Source: CAVUCE01 sp963739985
GTDB lineage: Bacteria > Bacteroidota > Ignavibacteria > Ignavibacteriales > Ignavibacteriaceae
Length of the DNA stretch: 64,000 bases
Assembly: GCA_963739985.1 (NCBI GenBank)
Contig: CAVUCE010000007.1
Coordinates: forward strand, 350,282-414,281
Reading direction: 5' to 3'
The notes under the pieces were generated by a model, which saw only the letters and a program-made list of their open reading frames with translations, searched no databases and had not been told where the DNA came from. The translations under genes and the position numbers were made by a program. Position 1 is the stretch's first letter. Each line of letters opens with the position of its first letter. Below, in pieces: positions 1 through 8,652 of this stretch.

Positions 1-1
1 A

Positions 2-355
2 ACATCTGTTGCACGCGTTATACTAAGAAACGGAAACGGCAAAATTACTGTAAACGGAAAAGAATTTGAAAGAGCTTTCCCTCAATTATTGAGCAGAGAA
101 GATATTCTTGCTCCTTTTAAAGTTACCAACACTATGGGAACTTATGATGTTCACGCAAATGTTAACGGTGGCGGAACAACGGGACAAGCCCAATCAATTA
201 GATTAGCTATTGCAAGAGCTTTGGTTGATTTCAATCCTGAATTTAGAGCTTTAATTAAGCCGGAAGGATTCTTAACCAGAGATCCTAGAATGGTAGAGCG
301 AAAAAAATACGGTCAACCGAAAGCTAGAAAAAGATTTCAATTTTCTAAAAGATAA
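2..355 (+). CDS. rpsI: 30S ribosomal protein S9 (5' partial)
   Basis: Small-subunit ribosomal protein whose C-terminal tail reaches the P-site tRNA. The reading frame is open from base 2, so the gene begins upstream of the window; about 117 residues of the usual 130 or so are visible. The S9 signatures are present: TSVARV near the start, GNGKITVNG, the central GGGTTGQAQSIRLAIARAL block, and a basic tail ending in KRFQFSKR. A TTG inside the gene (position 89) could be mistaken for a start, but the conserved N-terminal part lies before it. It is followed by rpsB, tsf, pyrH and frr in the same direction, a common ribosomal/translation cluster (rplM is normally just upstream, outside the window). 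Confidence 0.97.
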   Translation, partial: TSVARVILRNGNGKITVNGKEFERAFPQLLSREDILAPFKVTNTMGTYDVHANVNGGGTTGQAQSIRLAIARALVDFNPEFRALIKPEGFLTRDPRMVERKKYGQPKARKRFQFSKR

Positions 356-386
356 TTTACTTAGTTACTTAATAAACATCATTCAT

Positions 387-452
387 ACTTCTCGATTTAC
401 CGCCTGTGTCCCGCAATAGTGGGATTGTAGGTAAAGACGAAGGGAGTAGAAG
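387..452 (+). promoter_or_regulatory. Candidate structured leader of rpsB
   Basis: Between rpsI and rpsB the sequence folds into a three-tier stem: CTTCT (388-392) with AGAAG (448-452), TTTACC (396-401) with GGTAAA (430-435), and TCCCGC (409-414) with GTGGGA (419-424) closing an AATA loop. The structure ends about 18 nt before the rpsB start and overlaps no coding sequence. Ribosomal protein operons often carry such leaders for feedback by the encoded protein; that S2 binds here is inference. There is no U-tract after it, so it is not a plain terminator. Confidence 0.5.
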
Positions 453-470
453 ATTAAACAGGAGCATATC

Positions 471-1370
471 ATGAAGAACGTAGAATTGACGCAGCTTATT
501 GAAGCTGGCGCCCACTTCGGTCATTTAACACGCCGATGGAATCCCAAAATGAAACCATTCATCTTTATGGAAAAGAATGGTATTCATATTATAGATCTCA
601 AAAAAACTCAAAACTTAATCACTTCTGCCGCAGAAAACATTGCACAAATGGCTTCCGATGGCAAAAAAGTTCTTTTTGTAGGTACCAAAAAACAAGCTAA
701 AAATATCATTGATGCCGAAGCAAGAAGATGTGATGCTAATTGGGTAAGTGAAAGATGGTTGGGCGGAATGCTCACTAACTTTTCTACTATCAGAAAGAGC
801 ATTAAAAGATTAAACAATATTGAAAAACAAGAAACAGACGGTACTTTCGATCAGATTACTAAGAAAGAAAGATTAACACTTACAAGAGAAAAAGACAAAC
901 TCAAAAAAGTACTTGAAGGTGTTGAATCAATGAGCAGATTGCCGGGCGCAATGTTTGTCGTTGATATTAAAAAAGAATCAATCGCTATTAAAGAAGCTCA
1001 CAGACTTAATATTCCTGTTTTTGCAGTTGTCGATACCAACTGTGATCCTGAAAATGTTGATTATGTGATTCCGGCAAATGATGATGCTGTAAAAACTATT
1101 GAATTAATAACAAAGCACATTGCAGATGCTATAATTGATGGAAATGCAAAAGCAGAACAAATTAAAGCTGAAGAAGCTGCTGAGAACGAAAGAATAAAGA
1201 AGGAAAGAGAAAAAGAGAGAGAAGAAGCCAAAGCTGAAAAAGCTGCTGAGAACGAAAGAATAAAGAAGGAAAAAGAAAAGGCGAGAGAAGAAGCTAAAGC
1301 TGAAGCTGCAAAGAGCGAAGCTAAGAATACAGAAGATAACAAAGAAAAATCTCCTTCAGAACAAAAATAA
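471..1370 (+). CDS. rpsB: 30S ribosomal protein S2 with a long charged C-terminal extension
   Basis: S2 of the small ribosomal subunit, needed for S1 docking and initiation. The N-terminal 225 residues or so are a normal S2: the GAHFGHLTRRWNPKM block, FVGTKKQAK, WLGGMLTNF and the late VDTNCDP motif. The remaining roughly 70 residues are an Ala/Glu/Lys/Arg-rich helix containing a 22-residue unit repeated twice (AAENERIKKE...), so the protein has 299 residues where about 230-260 is usual. The start ATG follows the RBS AGGAG. tsf follows 21 bases later, the standard rpsB-tsf pair. The extension should form a long single helix or coiled coil; its role is unknown. Confidence 0.97.
   Translation: MKNVELTQLIEAGAHFGHLTRRWNPKMKPFIFMEKNGIHIIDLKKTQNLITSAAENIAQMASDGKKVLFVGTKKQAKNIIDAEARRCDANWVSERWLGGMLTNFSTIRKSIKRLNNIEKQETDGTFDQITKKERLTLTREKDKLKKVLEGVESMSRLPGAMFVVDIKKESIAIKEAHRLNIPVFAVVDTNCDPENVDYVIPANDDAVKTIELITKHIADAIIDGNAKAEQIKAEEAAENERIKKEREKEREEAKAEKAAENERIKKEKEKAREEAKAEAAKSEAKNTEDNKEKSPSEQK
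1176..1307 (+). repeat. 66-bp tandem repeat inside rpsB
   Basis: Two copies of a 66-bp unit (starting at 1176 and 1242) encode the 22-residue charged repeats of the S2 tail. The first about 35 bases of each copy are identical and the rest differ at a few positions, so this is a fairly recent in-frame tandem duplication. Confidence 0.85.
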
Positions 1371-1391
1371 ATTTAGAGGAAATTAGGAATC

Positions 1392-2249
1392 ATGGCTATT
1401 ACTGCTAAACAAGTAAATGAATTAAGACAAAAAACCGGTGCAGGTATGATGGACTGTAAAAAAGCCCTTACCGAAGCTGACGGTGATTTTGAAAAAGCTA
1501 TTGAAATCCTTCGCAAAAAAGGTGCTGCGGTTGCTGCAAAAAGAGCCGAAAAATCAGCAAATGAAGGTATAGTTTTAACTAAAGTTTCAGATGATAAAAC
1601 CAAAGGTGTAATTTTAGAAGTCAATTGTGAAACAGATTTTGTAGCTAAAAGCGAAGACTTCGTAAATTTCACTAATAATTTAGTAGATGCTGTTTATGAA
1701 AATAATCCTGCTAATGTTGATGAATTATTAGAAAAAAATACTGATATTAAAAATCAGTTAAATGATGTAATGGGAAAAGTTGCCGAAAAAATTGAAATTT
1801 CCAGATTTGATATTGAAAATGCTGAAAACGGACTTTTAGTGGATTATATTCACATGGGTTCTAAATTAGGCGTTTTAGTTAAATTTGATAACGTTGAGAG
1901 CGGCAAAGATGAATTAGCAGAAATTGGTAAAGATATTGCGATGCAAGTTGCGGCAATGAAACCGATTTGTGTATATAGAGAAGAAGTTCCACAGGATGTT
2001 ATTTCTAAGGAAATTGAAATCTACAAAGAGATTGCTCGTAAAGAAGGTAAACCTGAGCAAATACTTGAAAAAATTGCTACTGGTAAATTGAACAAATATT
2101 ATCAGGAAAATTGTTTATCCGAACAATCTTTTATTAAAGATAATACAAAAACAGTCGGCGATTTAATTAAAGATTTTAATTCCAAGAACGAAAGTACAGC
2201 AAAGATTTCACTCTTCAAACGTTTTCACCTGGGTGACGAAAATAAATAA
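1392..2249 (+). CDS. tsf: Translation elongation factor Ts
   Basis: Guanine nucleotide exchange factor that regenerates EF-Tu-GTP in the cytoplasm. The N-terminal UBA-like domain is clear (VNELRQKTGAGMMDCKKAL), followed by the EF-Ts core with NCETDFVAKSEDF and the dimerisation/C-terminal module ending in KISLFKRFHLGDE. At 285 residues it has the normal two-subdomain length. The start ATG is preceded by AGGAAATTAGGAATC, giving a plausible RBS. It is co-directional with rpsB just upstream and is closed by an intrinsic terminator directly after the stop codon. Confidence 0.97.
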   Translation: MAITAKQVNELRQKTGAGMMDCKKALTEADGDFEKAIEILRKKGAAVAAKRAEKSANEGIVLTKVSDDKTKGVILEVNCETDFVAKSEDFVNFTNNLVDAVYENNPANVDELLEKNTDIKNQLNDVMGKVAEKIEISRFDIENAENGLLVDYIHMGSKLGVLVKFDNVESGKDELAEIGKDIAMQVAAMKPICVYREEVPQDVISKEIEIYKEIARKEGKPEQILEKIATGKLNKYYQENCLSEQSFIKDNTKTVGDLIKDFNSKNESTAKISLFKRFHLGDENK

Positions 2250-2255
2250 TTTTCT

Positions 2256-2290
2256 AAAGGTCTTAATTTTTATTAAGGCCTTTTTTTTTA
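2256..2290 (+). terminator. Rho-independent terminator after tsf
   Basis: GGTCTTAAT (2259-2267) pairs with ATTAAGGCC (2272-2280) over a short T-rich loop and is followed by ten T residues. It separates rpsB-tsf from pyrH. Confidence 0.85.
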
Positions 2291-2309
2291 TCTGAAAGGC
2301 AATGTCTTA

Positions 2310-3026
2310 ATGAGCGATCTTAAATATAAAAGAATTTTATTGAAACTGAGTGGCGAATCTTTGATGGGGAAAAAAGGTTTCGGGATTGATCATCATGTAC
2401 TTGATTTTTTCTCCACTGAGGTAAAAAAAGCACACGATATAGGTGTTGAAGTTGGAATTGTTATCGGTGGTGGAAATATTTACAGAGGTTTAAGTGCTAG
2501 TGATCAGGGGATTGATAGAGTTACTGGCGATCAAATGGGAATGCTTGCAACTGTTATTAATTCGCTCGCTTTACAAAATGCTATTGAACATAAAGGAATT
2601 TACACCCGCTTAATGAGTTCAATTCACATGGAAGAGATTGCAGAACCTTATATTAGAAGAAGAGCGATTCGCCATCTTGAAAAGGGAAGAGTTGTAATTT
2701 TCGGAGCCGGGACAGGACATCCTTACTTCAGTACTGATACAGCTGCTTCGCTTAGAGCTGTGGAAATTGAAGCTGACGCTATAATTAAAGGAACAAGAGT
2801 TGACGGTGTATTTGATTCCGATCCGGAAAAAAATGCTGATGCCGTAAAATTCGAAACAATTTCTTATCTCGATATTCTTAAAAACAATCTGAGAGTAATG
2901 GATTTAACAGCGGTAAGTCTTTGCCAGGAGAACAAACTTCCTATGGTTGTTTTTAATATGGATTTACCTGATAATCTTATAAAACTAGTTAAAGGTGAAA
3001 AAGTAGGGACAGTGATAACTGAATAA
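2310..3026 (+). CDS. pyrH: UMP kinase
   Basis: Bacterial hexameric UMP kinase of the amino-acid-kinase fold; phosphorylates UMP to UDP in pyrimidine nucleotide synthesis. Diagnostic blocks: KLSGESLMG near the N terminus, VIGGGNIYRG, the UMP-binding GTGHPYFSTDTAA segment, and TRVDGVFDSDP. The length of 238 residues is normal. An RBS-like GAAAGG lies before the ATG. The order tsf-pyrH-frr is conserved across bacteria; here each gene is separated by its own terminator-like hairpin, which suggests independent transcription. Confidence 0.97.
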   Translation: MSDLKYKRILLKLSGESLMGKKGFGIDHHVLDFFSTEVKKAHDIGVEVGIVIGGGNIYRGLSASDQGIDRVTGDQMGMLATVINSLALQNAIEHKGIYTRLMSSIHMEEIAEPYIRRRAIRHLEKGRVVIFGAGTGHPYFSTDTAASLRAVEIEADAIIKGTRVDGVFDSDPEKNADAVKFETISYLDILKNNLRVMDLTAVSLCQENKLPMVVFNMDLPDNLIKLVKGEKVGTVITE

Positions 3027-3053
3027 GATTAAATATTGTTTTAATTAGTTATT

Positions 3054-3089
3054 AGCCTTGGTAATTTAATTGTTGCCGGGGCTTTTTAT
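3054..3089 (+). terminator. Terminator after pyrH
   Basis: AGCCTTGGTAAT pairs, with several G-U pairs, to GTTGCCGGGGCT and is followed by TTTTTATT. The roughly 230 bases from here to frr show no other gene or clear signal apart from the phrase TAGGGACAAGCC near 3230, which partly resembles the palindrome found after frr. Confidence 0.7.
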
Positions 3090-3321
3090 TATAATAAAAA
3101 TTCTCTTAAATCGTTTTGTTTATTTTTAATCCCCTATTTCACATTTCAACTTGAAAATCTGATCTCAGATTACGAACTTGCCTAATATTATTAAATTCGT
3201 TTATTAAAGTATCTAAAAAAATAATTATTTTAGGGACAAGCCGTTACTTTCCCTGCTGAAAAAAGATATGTTTTTAAGAAATTAAATTTTGAAAGAATTT
3301 CAAACAAACTCAGAGGAAATT

Positions 3322-3876
3322 ATGGATCAAATAATAAAAGATGCCAGCTCAAGAATGGATAAATCAGTTGAGGCGTTGAGATCTGAACTTACCAAAATCA
3401 GAACAGGGAAGGCTACAACTGCTTTGCTAGACGGTATTAAAGTCGAATATTATGGTAATTTAACACCGATTATGCAGGTTGCTAATGTTACTGTACTTGA
3501 TGCACATACTCTTTCTGTAACTCCATGGGACAAATCGGTTGTCTCCGCTGCTGAACGAGCCATAATGGAAGCTAACCTTGGATTTAATCCTGTGAGTGAT
3601 GGAACTAATCTAAAAATTCCGGTTCCACCATTGAACGAAGAAAGAAGAAGAGATTTTGTTAAACTTGTTAAAAAATTTGGCGAGGAGACAAAAGTTGCTA
3701 TTAGAAATGTTAGACGAGATGCAAACGATCACTTGAAAAGAGAAGAAAAAGATAAAAAGATTTCTGAAGATCAGTTGAAGGATGGGGAAGATGAAATTCA
3801 GAAATTAACCGATGAACATACAAATAGAATTGATGAAATTCTAAAGCATAAAGAAGCTGAGATTATGGAAATTTAG
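3322..3876 (+). CDS. frr: Ribosome recycling factor
   Basis: Releases ribosomes from mRNA after termination together with EF-G. The 184-residue product matches the family length, with the RTGKATTALLDGIKVEYYG block, the VTPWDKS motif, IPVPPLNEERR and the long C-terminal helix pair. I chose the ATG at 3322 over an in-frame TTG at 3289 because an AGAGGAAATT ribosome binding site sits directly before it and because it gives the canonical MDQIIKDA-type start. It closes the rpsI-to-frr translation cluster and faces the convergent capA-like gene. Confidence 0.96.
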   Translation: MDQIIKDASSRMDKSVEALRSELTKIRTGKATTALLDGIKVEYYGNLTPIMQVANVTVLDAHTLSVTPWDKSVVSAAERAIMEANLGFNPVSDGTNLKIPVPPLNEERRRDFVKLVKKFGEETKVAIRNVRRDANDHLKREEKDKKISEDQLKDGEDEIQKLTDEHTNRIDEILKHKEAEIMEI

Positions 3877-3929
3877 AGGATTGAAATGATCCGAACGTTG
3901 TAAATTATTAACTACGTTTAGTATTTGGT

Positions 3930-3960
3930 AGGGACAAGTCATGACTTGTCCCTCTTTTTT
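3930..3960. terminator. Bidirectional palindromic terminator between frr and the capA-like gene
   Basis: A perfect 24-bp palindrome: AGGGACAAGTCA followed by its exact reverse complement (3930-3953), then CTTTTTTT. It lies between convergent genes and could end both transcripts. Confidence 0.8.
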
Positions 3961-5105
3961 TATTGCTTGTGAAAAGATATATTCTGTAAATTAGAATCAA
4001 ATTTTATAGGTTTTAATTTTAGCACTTGTGCGGTTTTTATTTTAGGCTCGAGTTTGAAATCTTTATGAAAATAGCCTTCATCTGTAAAGATCAGTTTTGA
4101 ATTAGGTGAATCGAGAGAAGTTAAATTTTTAATAATTTTTATTGCTCTACTTTTTTTGTCTACTTTCGGAATTCCTCTTCCATATTGCCGAACCGGAATT
4201 ATTTTGCCGGAAATAAAATCACCGTTTTTATCATTTAAATTAAGGCTAAGAATTGCGGAAATTCCACCTCTTCCGAAAATGCTCACATTTCCGTATGTCA
4301 AAAAATTGCCAAGAGAATAAGCAATAAATTTGTTTTTGTACAAATCGAAAGCTCGAAGGACATGAGGACCGCTTCCTAAAACAAGATCGGCTCCCGCATC
4401 TATAACCGAGTGAGCAAATAATATTTCGTTACCTCTATTCTCACCAAGATAACTTTCTGTGGAGTCCGGAGTTTCATAAGAATCCTTTCCCTCAGCGCCA
4501 CCATGAAAGAAAACTATAACTAAGTTTCCTTGTTTTTTGTAAGATGTTACAATTCTTTTTGCATCTTGTATATCATAAATCTTATTTGATCCGCCTGAAA
4601 AACCAAACGGTAATATTATTATTTTCTTCCCGTTTACATCCAATTCGGCATGACTTTTTTTCGGAATAGGCTTAATTCCCAAACTTTTCAGTTTATTTAT
4701 GGTAAATAAATACCCTTCAATTCCATAATCCTGTGAATGATTATTATCCATATCCAATGCTTGAAAATGTAAGGATTTAAGAATTGGTGCTAAATATTCA
4801 GGCATTCCAAATTCGTAGCAAATTTTTTCCGCTCTGGCAGAATCGGAACATTTGTCAGGTTTCATTCCTTCTGAAAAAAAAGAACCTTCAAGATTTCCCA
4901 ACAAAATATCCGAGCCTTGTAAACTTGAACCAATTGAACGAATAAAAACTTTCCCGCTATCAAGTGGTAAAATTTTTCTCGGTGTAACAGAACCGAGCAT
5001 TATATCGCCAACCGCTTTTACTCTTATTTGAGAAAAGGTTAAAGTGCTTATCGATAAAATATAAATAATAAAAAATGTAAAGCTAAAAAATTTGAGTTTA
5101 GACAT
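3960..5105 (-). CDS. CapA/PgsA-type metallophosphatase-fold protein
   Basis: Secreted protein of the CapA family (poly-gamma-glutamate/capsule synthesis accessory proteins, calcineurin-like fold). An N-terminal hydrophobic signal (residues 5-25, ending TFSQ) is followed by the family motifs in order: GDIMLG, LLGNLEG, DNNHSQDYG, FFHGGAEG, LGSGPHVLRAF and YSLGNFL. These carry the usual metal-ligand Asp, Asn and His residues. The 381 residues are a normal length. No pgsB/capB ligase gene lies nearby, so a role in polyglutamate synthesis is not supported; in FCB genomes lone CapA proteins are common. It is monocistronic on the minus strand. Confidence 0.88.
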   Translation of the reverse strand: MSKLKFFSFTFFIIYILSISTLTFSQIRVKAVGDIMLGSVTPRKILPLDSGKVFIRSIGSSLQGSDILLGNLEGSFFSEGMKPDKCSDSARAEKICYEFGMPEYLAPILKSLHFQALDMDNNHSQDYGIEGYLFTINKLKSLGIKPIPKKSHAELDVNGKKIIILPFGFSGGSNKIYDIQDAKRIVTSYKKQGNLVIVFFHGGAEGKDSYETPDSTESYLGENRGNEILFAHSVIDAGADLVLGSGPHVLRAFDLYKNKFIAYSLGNFLTYGNVSIFGRGGISAILSLNLNDKNGDFISGKIIPVRQYGRGIPKVDKKSRAIKIIKNLTSLDSPNSKLIFTDEGYFHKDFKLEPKIKTAQVLKLKPIKFDSNLQNISFHKQ

Positions 5106-5282
5106 TAAAAAGATGCTGTATTCAATTAAAAATGATGAAAATAGCTGATATGCTCATGTTTTTTTTGCATATGAACGGTGAAAATCAACATTCAAATAAT
5201 AATTGCTTAAAAATTAACTAATTTTTCGTTAAATTTTAAATTGGTAGAGATTTATTATGTGCTGTTGCGATAACTTAACTTG

Positions 5283-5975
5283 ATGAAAAAAGAAAAAAAC
5301 AAATTTAACAATCTAAATATTCCCGAAGCCTCTTCTTATTTAAATAAAAATCTAATAAGAAACGTTTTCTTTTTCGGCGGTGGAATTATACTTTTTGTTG
5401 CGGGTGTAATTGTGTACGGAGTTGTTTTGAATCTTCGTGAAATTCCATTAGCGCAAGCAATGAAAAACAAAGGCTTCTCTAAGCTAAACGATGTTACCAT
5501 AATTGTTGATAGGCATTCATATACTCTTAATCTTTATGATGATTCCGTATTGATCAAAAGCTATCGTGCAAATTTTGGTATGAATGTTAGAGTACCTAAG
5601 ACTAAGGTTGGAGATAATGCAACACCGGTTGGAGAATACAGAATTTGCGAAATCGATACCGTAAGTAAATATTATAAATTCTTTAAAATAAATTATCCGA
5701 ACCTAAATGACGCAGTTGAAGGTTTAAGAAAAGGGTTGATTACGCAATCACAATTTGATAAACTTAAGTTTGAATTTTATTACGGTCAATGTTCAACATC
5801 TCAAACAAATTTAGGCGGAAATATTGGTATTCATGGAATCGGAGAATTGAATTCCATTTTTAAATATTTGCCGTTTGTTTATAACTGGACTGACGGTTCA
5901 ATAGCCATAAGTAACGAAAATATTGATGAATTGTACTCTGTTGTTAAGAAAGGAACTAAAGTTGTTATTAAATAA
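5283..5975 (+). CDS. L,D-transpeptidase-like (YkuD) membrane protein lacking the catalytic cysteine
   Basis: YkuD-domain protein of the family that makes L,D crosslinks in peptidoglycan. A cytoplasmic tail is followed by one transmembrane segment (about residues 28-50) and then the periplasmic YkuD domain, with VDRHSYTLNLY, GDNATPVGEY and the conserved IGIHGIG. The active-site signature, normally S/T-x-G-C, reads TDGSIAIS: residue 206 is Ser (TCA), not Cys. The rest of the motif (NENIDEL) is intact, so the gene is not decayed. It may be inactive, a binding protein, or a serine variant. ATG at 5283 is preferred over TTG at 5280. The next gene overlaps its end. Confidence 0.85.
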   Translation: MKKEKNKFNNLNIPEASSYLNKNLIRNVFFFGGGIILFVAGVIVYGVVLNLREIPLAQAMKNKGFSKLNDVTIIVDRHSYTLNLYDDSVLIKSYRANFGMNVRVPKTKVGDNATPVGEYRICEIDTVSKYYKFFKINYPNLNDAVEGLRKGLITQSQFDKLKFEFYYGQCSTSQTNLGGNIGIHGIGELNSIFKYLPFVYNWTDGSIAISNENIDELYSVVKKGTKVVIK

Positions 5976-6588
5976 AAAAATAATTTTTGTTATTTCAATA
6001 ATATTCATCGGCTTATTTTATTCTTGCGGAAGCAAGAAAGATGATGCGAAACAGGAATTGTTAAAAAAATATAATGATCAAGATTTCGTTCTAGCACAGG
6101 CAAAAAAAGTACTGGGCGAAAATGTGAAGTTCGCCTATAAAGGTAAGTTTGATCAGGATTCAACTTTAGAAATTGCGGCGGGTACGGAAACTTCCAGCCC
6201 TAAGGAATGGGGAATTAGATTTTATCTATTAAAATTGGACGGCACCACGCTTAAGAAAGTATATGAATCTGATTTAGTAAACGGATCATTTAAAGATTGC
6301 CTTGTAAAGAAAATCAAATTCCCGGATTTTAATCATGAATTGATCTATTATAATTCACAAGATTACTTTCTGGGCAGCGGGGGCGGAGAAGTTTATTCCT
6401 ACTTAGTAAACCTGGATCAAAATAAAATTTATTATGCCCACCTTGTTGCGGAACAGCGAAAACCTGTTTCTCTTTATTTGTCCTCAAACATTGAGTTTCC
6501 CGATTTGAAAAATTTCTTTTTGAGTAATTTCAAAAGGGATTACCCTACTGTGAACTTAGTTAATAAAGACATAGTTTTGCAGGACTAA
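5962..6588 (+). CDS. Putative lipoprotein, function unknown
   Basis: I do not recognise the family. A TTG start at 5962 is preferred: it is preceded by AAGAAAGGAACT and gives a compact lipoprotein signal peptide with lipobox LFYSC (Cys 22) followed by GSKKDD. A longer reading from 5923 would run deeper into the preceding gene and lacks an RBS. The rest (about 185 residues) is a mixed alpha/beta sequence with alternating hydrophobic strands (IAAGTET, GIRFYLLKLDG, LIYYNSQDYFLGSGGGEVYSY), suggestive of a beta-rich periplasmic domain. Its 14-base overlap with the L,D-transpeptidase-like gene implies translational coupling and a shared cell-envelope role. Confidence 0.75.
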   Translation: MLLNKKIIFVISIIFIGLFYSCGSKKDDAKQELLKKYNDQDFVLAQAKKVLGENVKFAYKGKFDQDSTLEIAAGTETSSPKEWGIRFYLLKLDGTTLKKVYESDLVNGSFKDCLVKKIKFPDFNHELIYYNSQDYFLGSGGGEVYSYLVNLDQNKIYYAHLVAEQRKPVSLYLSSNIEFPDLKNFFLSNFKRDYPTVNLVNKDIVLQD

Positions 6589-6640
6589 TTAATTTATTCT
6601 AGAAAAATTATAGAAATATAAGAGTACCGGTAAAATTCCA

Positions 6641-8644
6641 ATGATGAAAAGATTTTTAATTCTCATAATTTTCATCTCTTTTGCTGTTGTGGTAAAGGCA
6701 CAAAAAGCAAATCAGTATGAATTAAATTCAATTGAATTTAGCGGGAATAGTACATTCTCTTCATCATCATTACAAGATATAATATACTCAGAGCCAACAC
6801 CGATGTGGTTTTGGAAATTTTTAAACTCTTTCACAAGTCTTGGAAAAGCGCCGGTTTATTTTGATTCTGCATTCATTCAAATCGATCTTAATGCGCTAAA
6901 AAAATATTATAACGATAATGGTTTTTTTAATGCAAAATTTTCTTACAAATATTCGGTTGATACGGCTGATAAAGAAGTTGATCTGACTTATATTATTCAT
7001 GAGGGTTCTCCAGCAACTTACGGTAAACAAGAGCTAATTGGATTAACTAAAGTACCGGATTTAATAAAAGGATACGTCTACAACGATTTTCACCTTGATA
7101 CAACACAACGTTTTTACCGGTCGACTGTAGAGCAAAATACATCAGTTACAATTAATACTTTGCAAAATAGCGGATATATGCTGGCAATGTACGATAGCAC
7201 AATCGTATTTCGTGATACTTCAAAGGACAAGGCTAATGTTAATGTCTATTTTACACCCGGCAATAGATATAAAATAGATACTGTACTGGTTGATAAACAA
7301 GGACCGGGCGCACCTTATGTTAATAATCAATTGTTAAGAGATATAACAGGAATTAGAAGCGGTGAGTATTATGACCAGGAATCTTTAAAAAGAAGTCAGC
7401 TTAGATTATATAGAACAGGGTTATTTAGTACGGTTTTGCTTTCCGGCGATAGAAATGATACAGTCGATAGCAAAGTTCCAATAAAGCTTGAAGGCACCAT
7501 TGGAGAACTGAATGAGCTTTCACCCGAAATTATAGTTAATAATCAACAAAATGCATTTAACGTTGGTTTGGGTGCTGCCTATATCCGTAAAAACTTTTTG
7601 GGTGATGCAAGAAAATTAACTTTAAGTACATCTTTTGGCGTTCAAGATATTATTCATGTTGACTTTGGCAATTTGATCAAACGCTTTTCTTTTAGAGATA
7701 CAACTCTTCTCGGTTATGTAGATTCCCGTATAACAATTGATCAGCCATATTTATTCAACCGTCCGATTTTTGGAACGTGGGAAACTTACGCTACTATTAA
7801 TAAGCAAGCTAATTATAATAACACATTATACGGCACAAAATTAACATTCGATTTTGAGCTTCCGACATACACATTTATTAATCACTTAAGCGCATCATAT
7901 AACGTTGAACAATCGAATGAAGTTTATAGAATTTTTAATGATAGTTTATCTACAAAATTAATTTCTGTAATCGGTGCTGATTTTGGTTCTACTACAGCAG
8001 ACAATATATTATTTCCCACCACCGGTTATAATCTTACGGTTCATTTGGAAGAGGCAAACTCAATTCCTTATTTGATTTCTAAAATTGGTGGAAATAATTA
8101 TGAAGGATCAATGTTCTATAAAGTGGTTTTAAACAGTTCTTATTATTTTCCCTTAGACAGAAAAAGGAACAAAATATTTGCGGCTAAATTTAAGGTTGGA
8201 AATCTTCAAACATATTATGGAGATTTTGCTGGTGTCCCTTTAAATAGAACTTTTTATGCCGGCGGCAGTAACTCAATACGCGGCTGGCGTTCTAATGAAT
8301 TGGTTCCCGCCGGGAGCGATAGCGTCAGAAGTATTCAGGGAATCAACATAAAAGGCGGAAGTTTCTTATTGGAAGGATCGATTGAATATCGTTATCGTTT
8401 TATGCAAAATATAGGAACGGTTTTCTTTGCGGATTTGGGAAACACCTGGCTTAATTATCACCGGTTTACTTTTGCTGGAGTAGCAATTGCAGCCGGAATA
8501 GGATTAAGATATTATACTCAAATAGCACCTTTCAGAATTGATTTTGCATTTAAGTTTTATGACCCCGGCGATCAAAAATACATATTTAAAAAACCATTCT
8601 GGAAAAACATTCAAATACAATTCGGCATTGGCGAAGCCTTCTAA
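6641..8644 (+). CDS. Omp85-family outer membrane protein (BamA/TamA-like)
   Basis: Outer-membrane beta-barrel protein of the Omp85 superfamily, which inserts or translocates proteins across the outer membrane. A signal peptide (ending VVKAQ) is followed by POTRA-like repeats (about residues 25-290, starting NSIEFSGNSTF) and a C-terminal barrel with the surface-antigen signature NSIRGWRSNEL (about residue 545). It ends in an aromatic-terminated strand (FGIGEAF), the usual barrel C terminus. At 667 residues it is shorter than BamA and nearer TamA. A tandem remnant of its last strands follows immediately. The assignment to TamA versus BamA is not settled by sequence alone. Confidence 0.9.
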   Translation: MMKRFLILIIFISFAVVVKAQKANQYELNSIEFSGNSTFSSSSLQDIIYSEPTPMWFWKFLNSFTSLGKAPVYFDSAFIQIDLNALKKYYNDNGFFNAKFSYKYSVDTADKEVDLTYIIHEGSPATYGKQELIGLTKVPDLIKGYVYNDFHLDTTQRFYRSTVEQNTSVTINTLQNSGYMLAMYDSTIVFRDTSKDKANVNVYFTPGNRYKIDTVLVDKQGPGAPYVNNQLLRDITGIRSGEYYDQESLKRSQLRLYRTGLFSTVLLSGDRNDTVDSKVPIKLEGTIGELNELSPEIIVNNQQNAFNVGLGAAYIRKNFLGDARKLTLSTSFGVQDIIHVDFGNLIKRFSFRDTTLLGYVDSRITIDQPYLFNRPIFGTWETYATINKQANYNNTLYGTKLTFDFELPTYTFINHLSASYNVEQSNEVYRIFNDSLSTKLISVIGADFGSTTADNILFPTTGYNLTVHLEEANSIPYLISKIGGNNYEGSMFYKVVLNSSYYFPLDRKRNKIFAAKFKVGNLQTYYGDFAGVPLNRTFYAGGSNSIRGWRSNELVPAGSDSVRSIQGINIKGGSFLLEGSIEYRYRFMQNIGTVFFADLGNTWLNYHRFTFAGVAIAAGIGLRYYTQIAPFRIDFAFKFYDPGDQKYIFKKPFWKNIQIQFGIGEAF

Positions 8645-8652
8645 TTTGGGGT

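Noticed and set aside
3960..5105. Poly-gamma-glutamate synthesis locus
   Set aside because: Only the CapA-like gene is present; no ligase (CapB/PgsB) or CapC neighbour.
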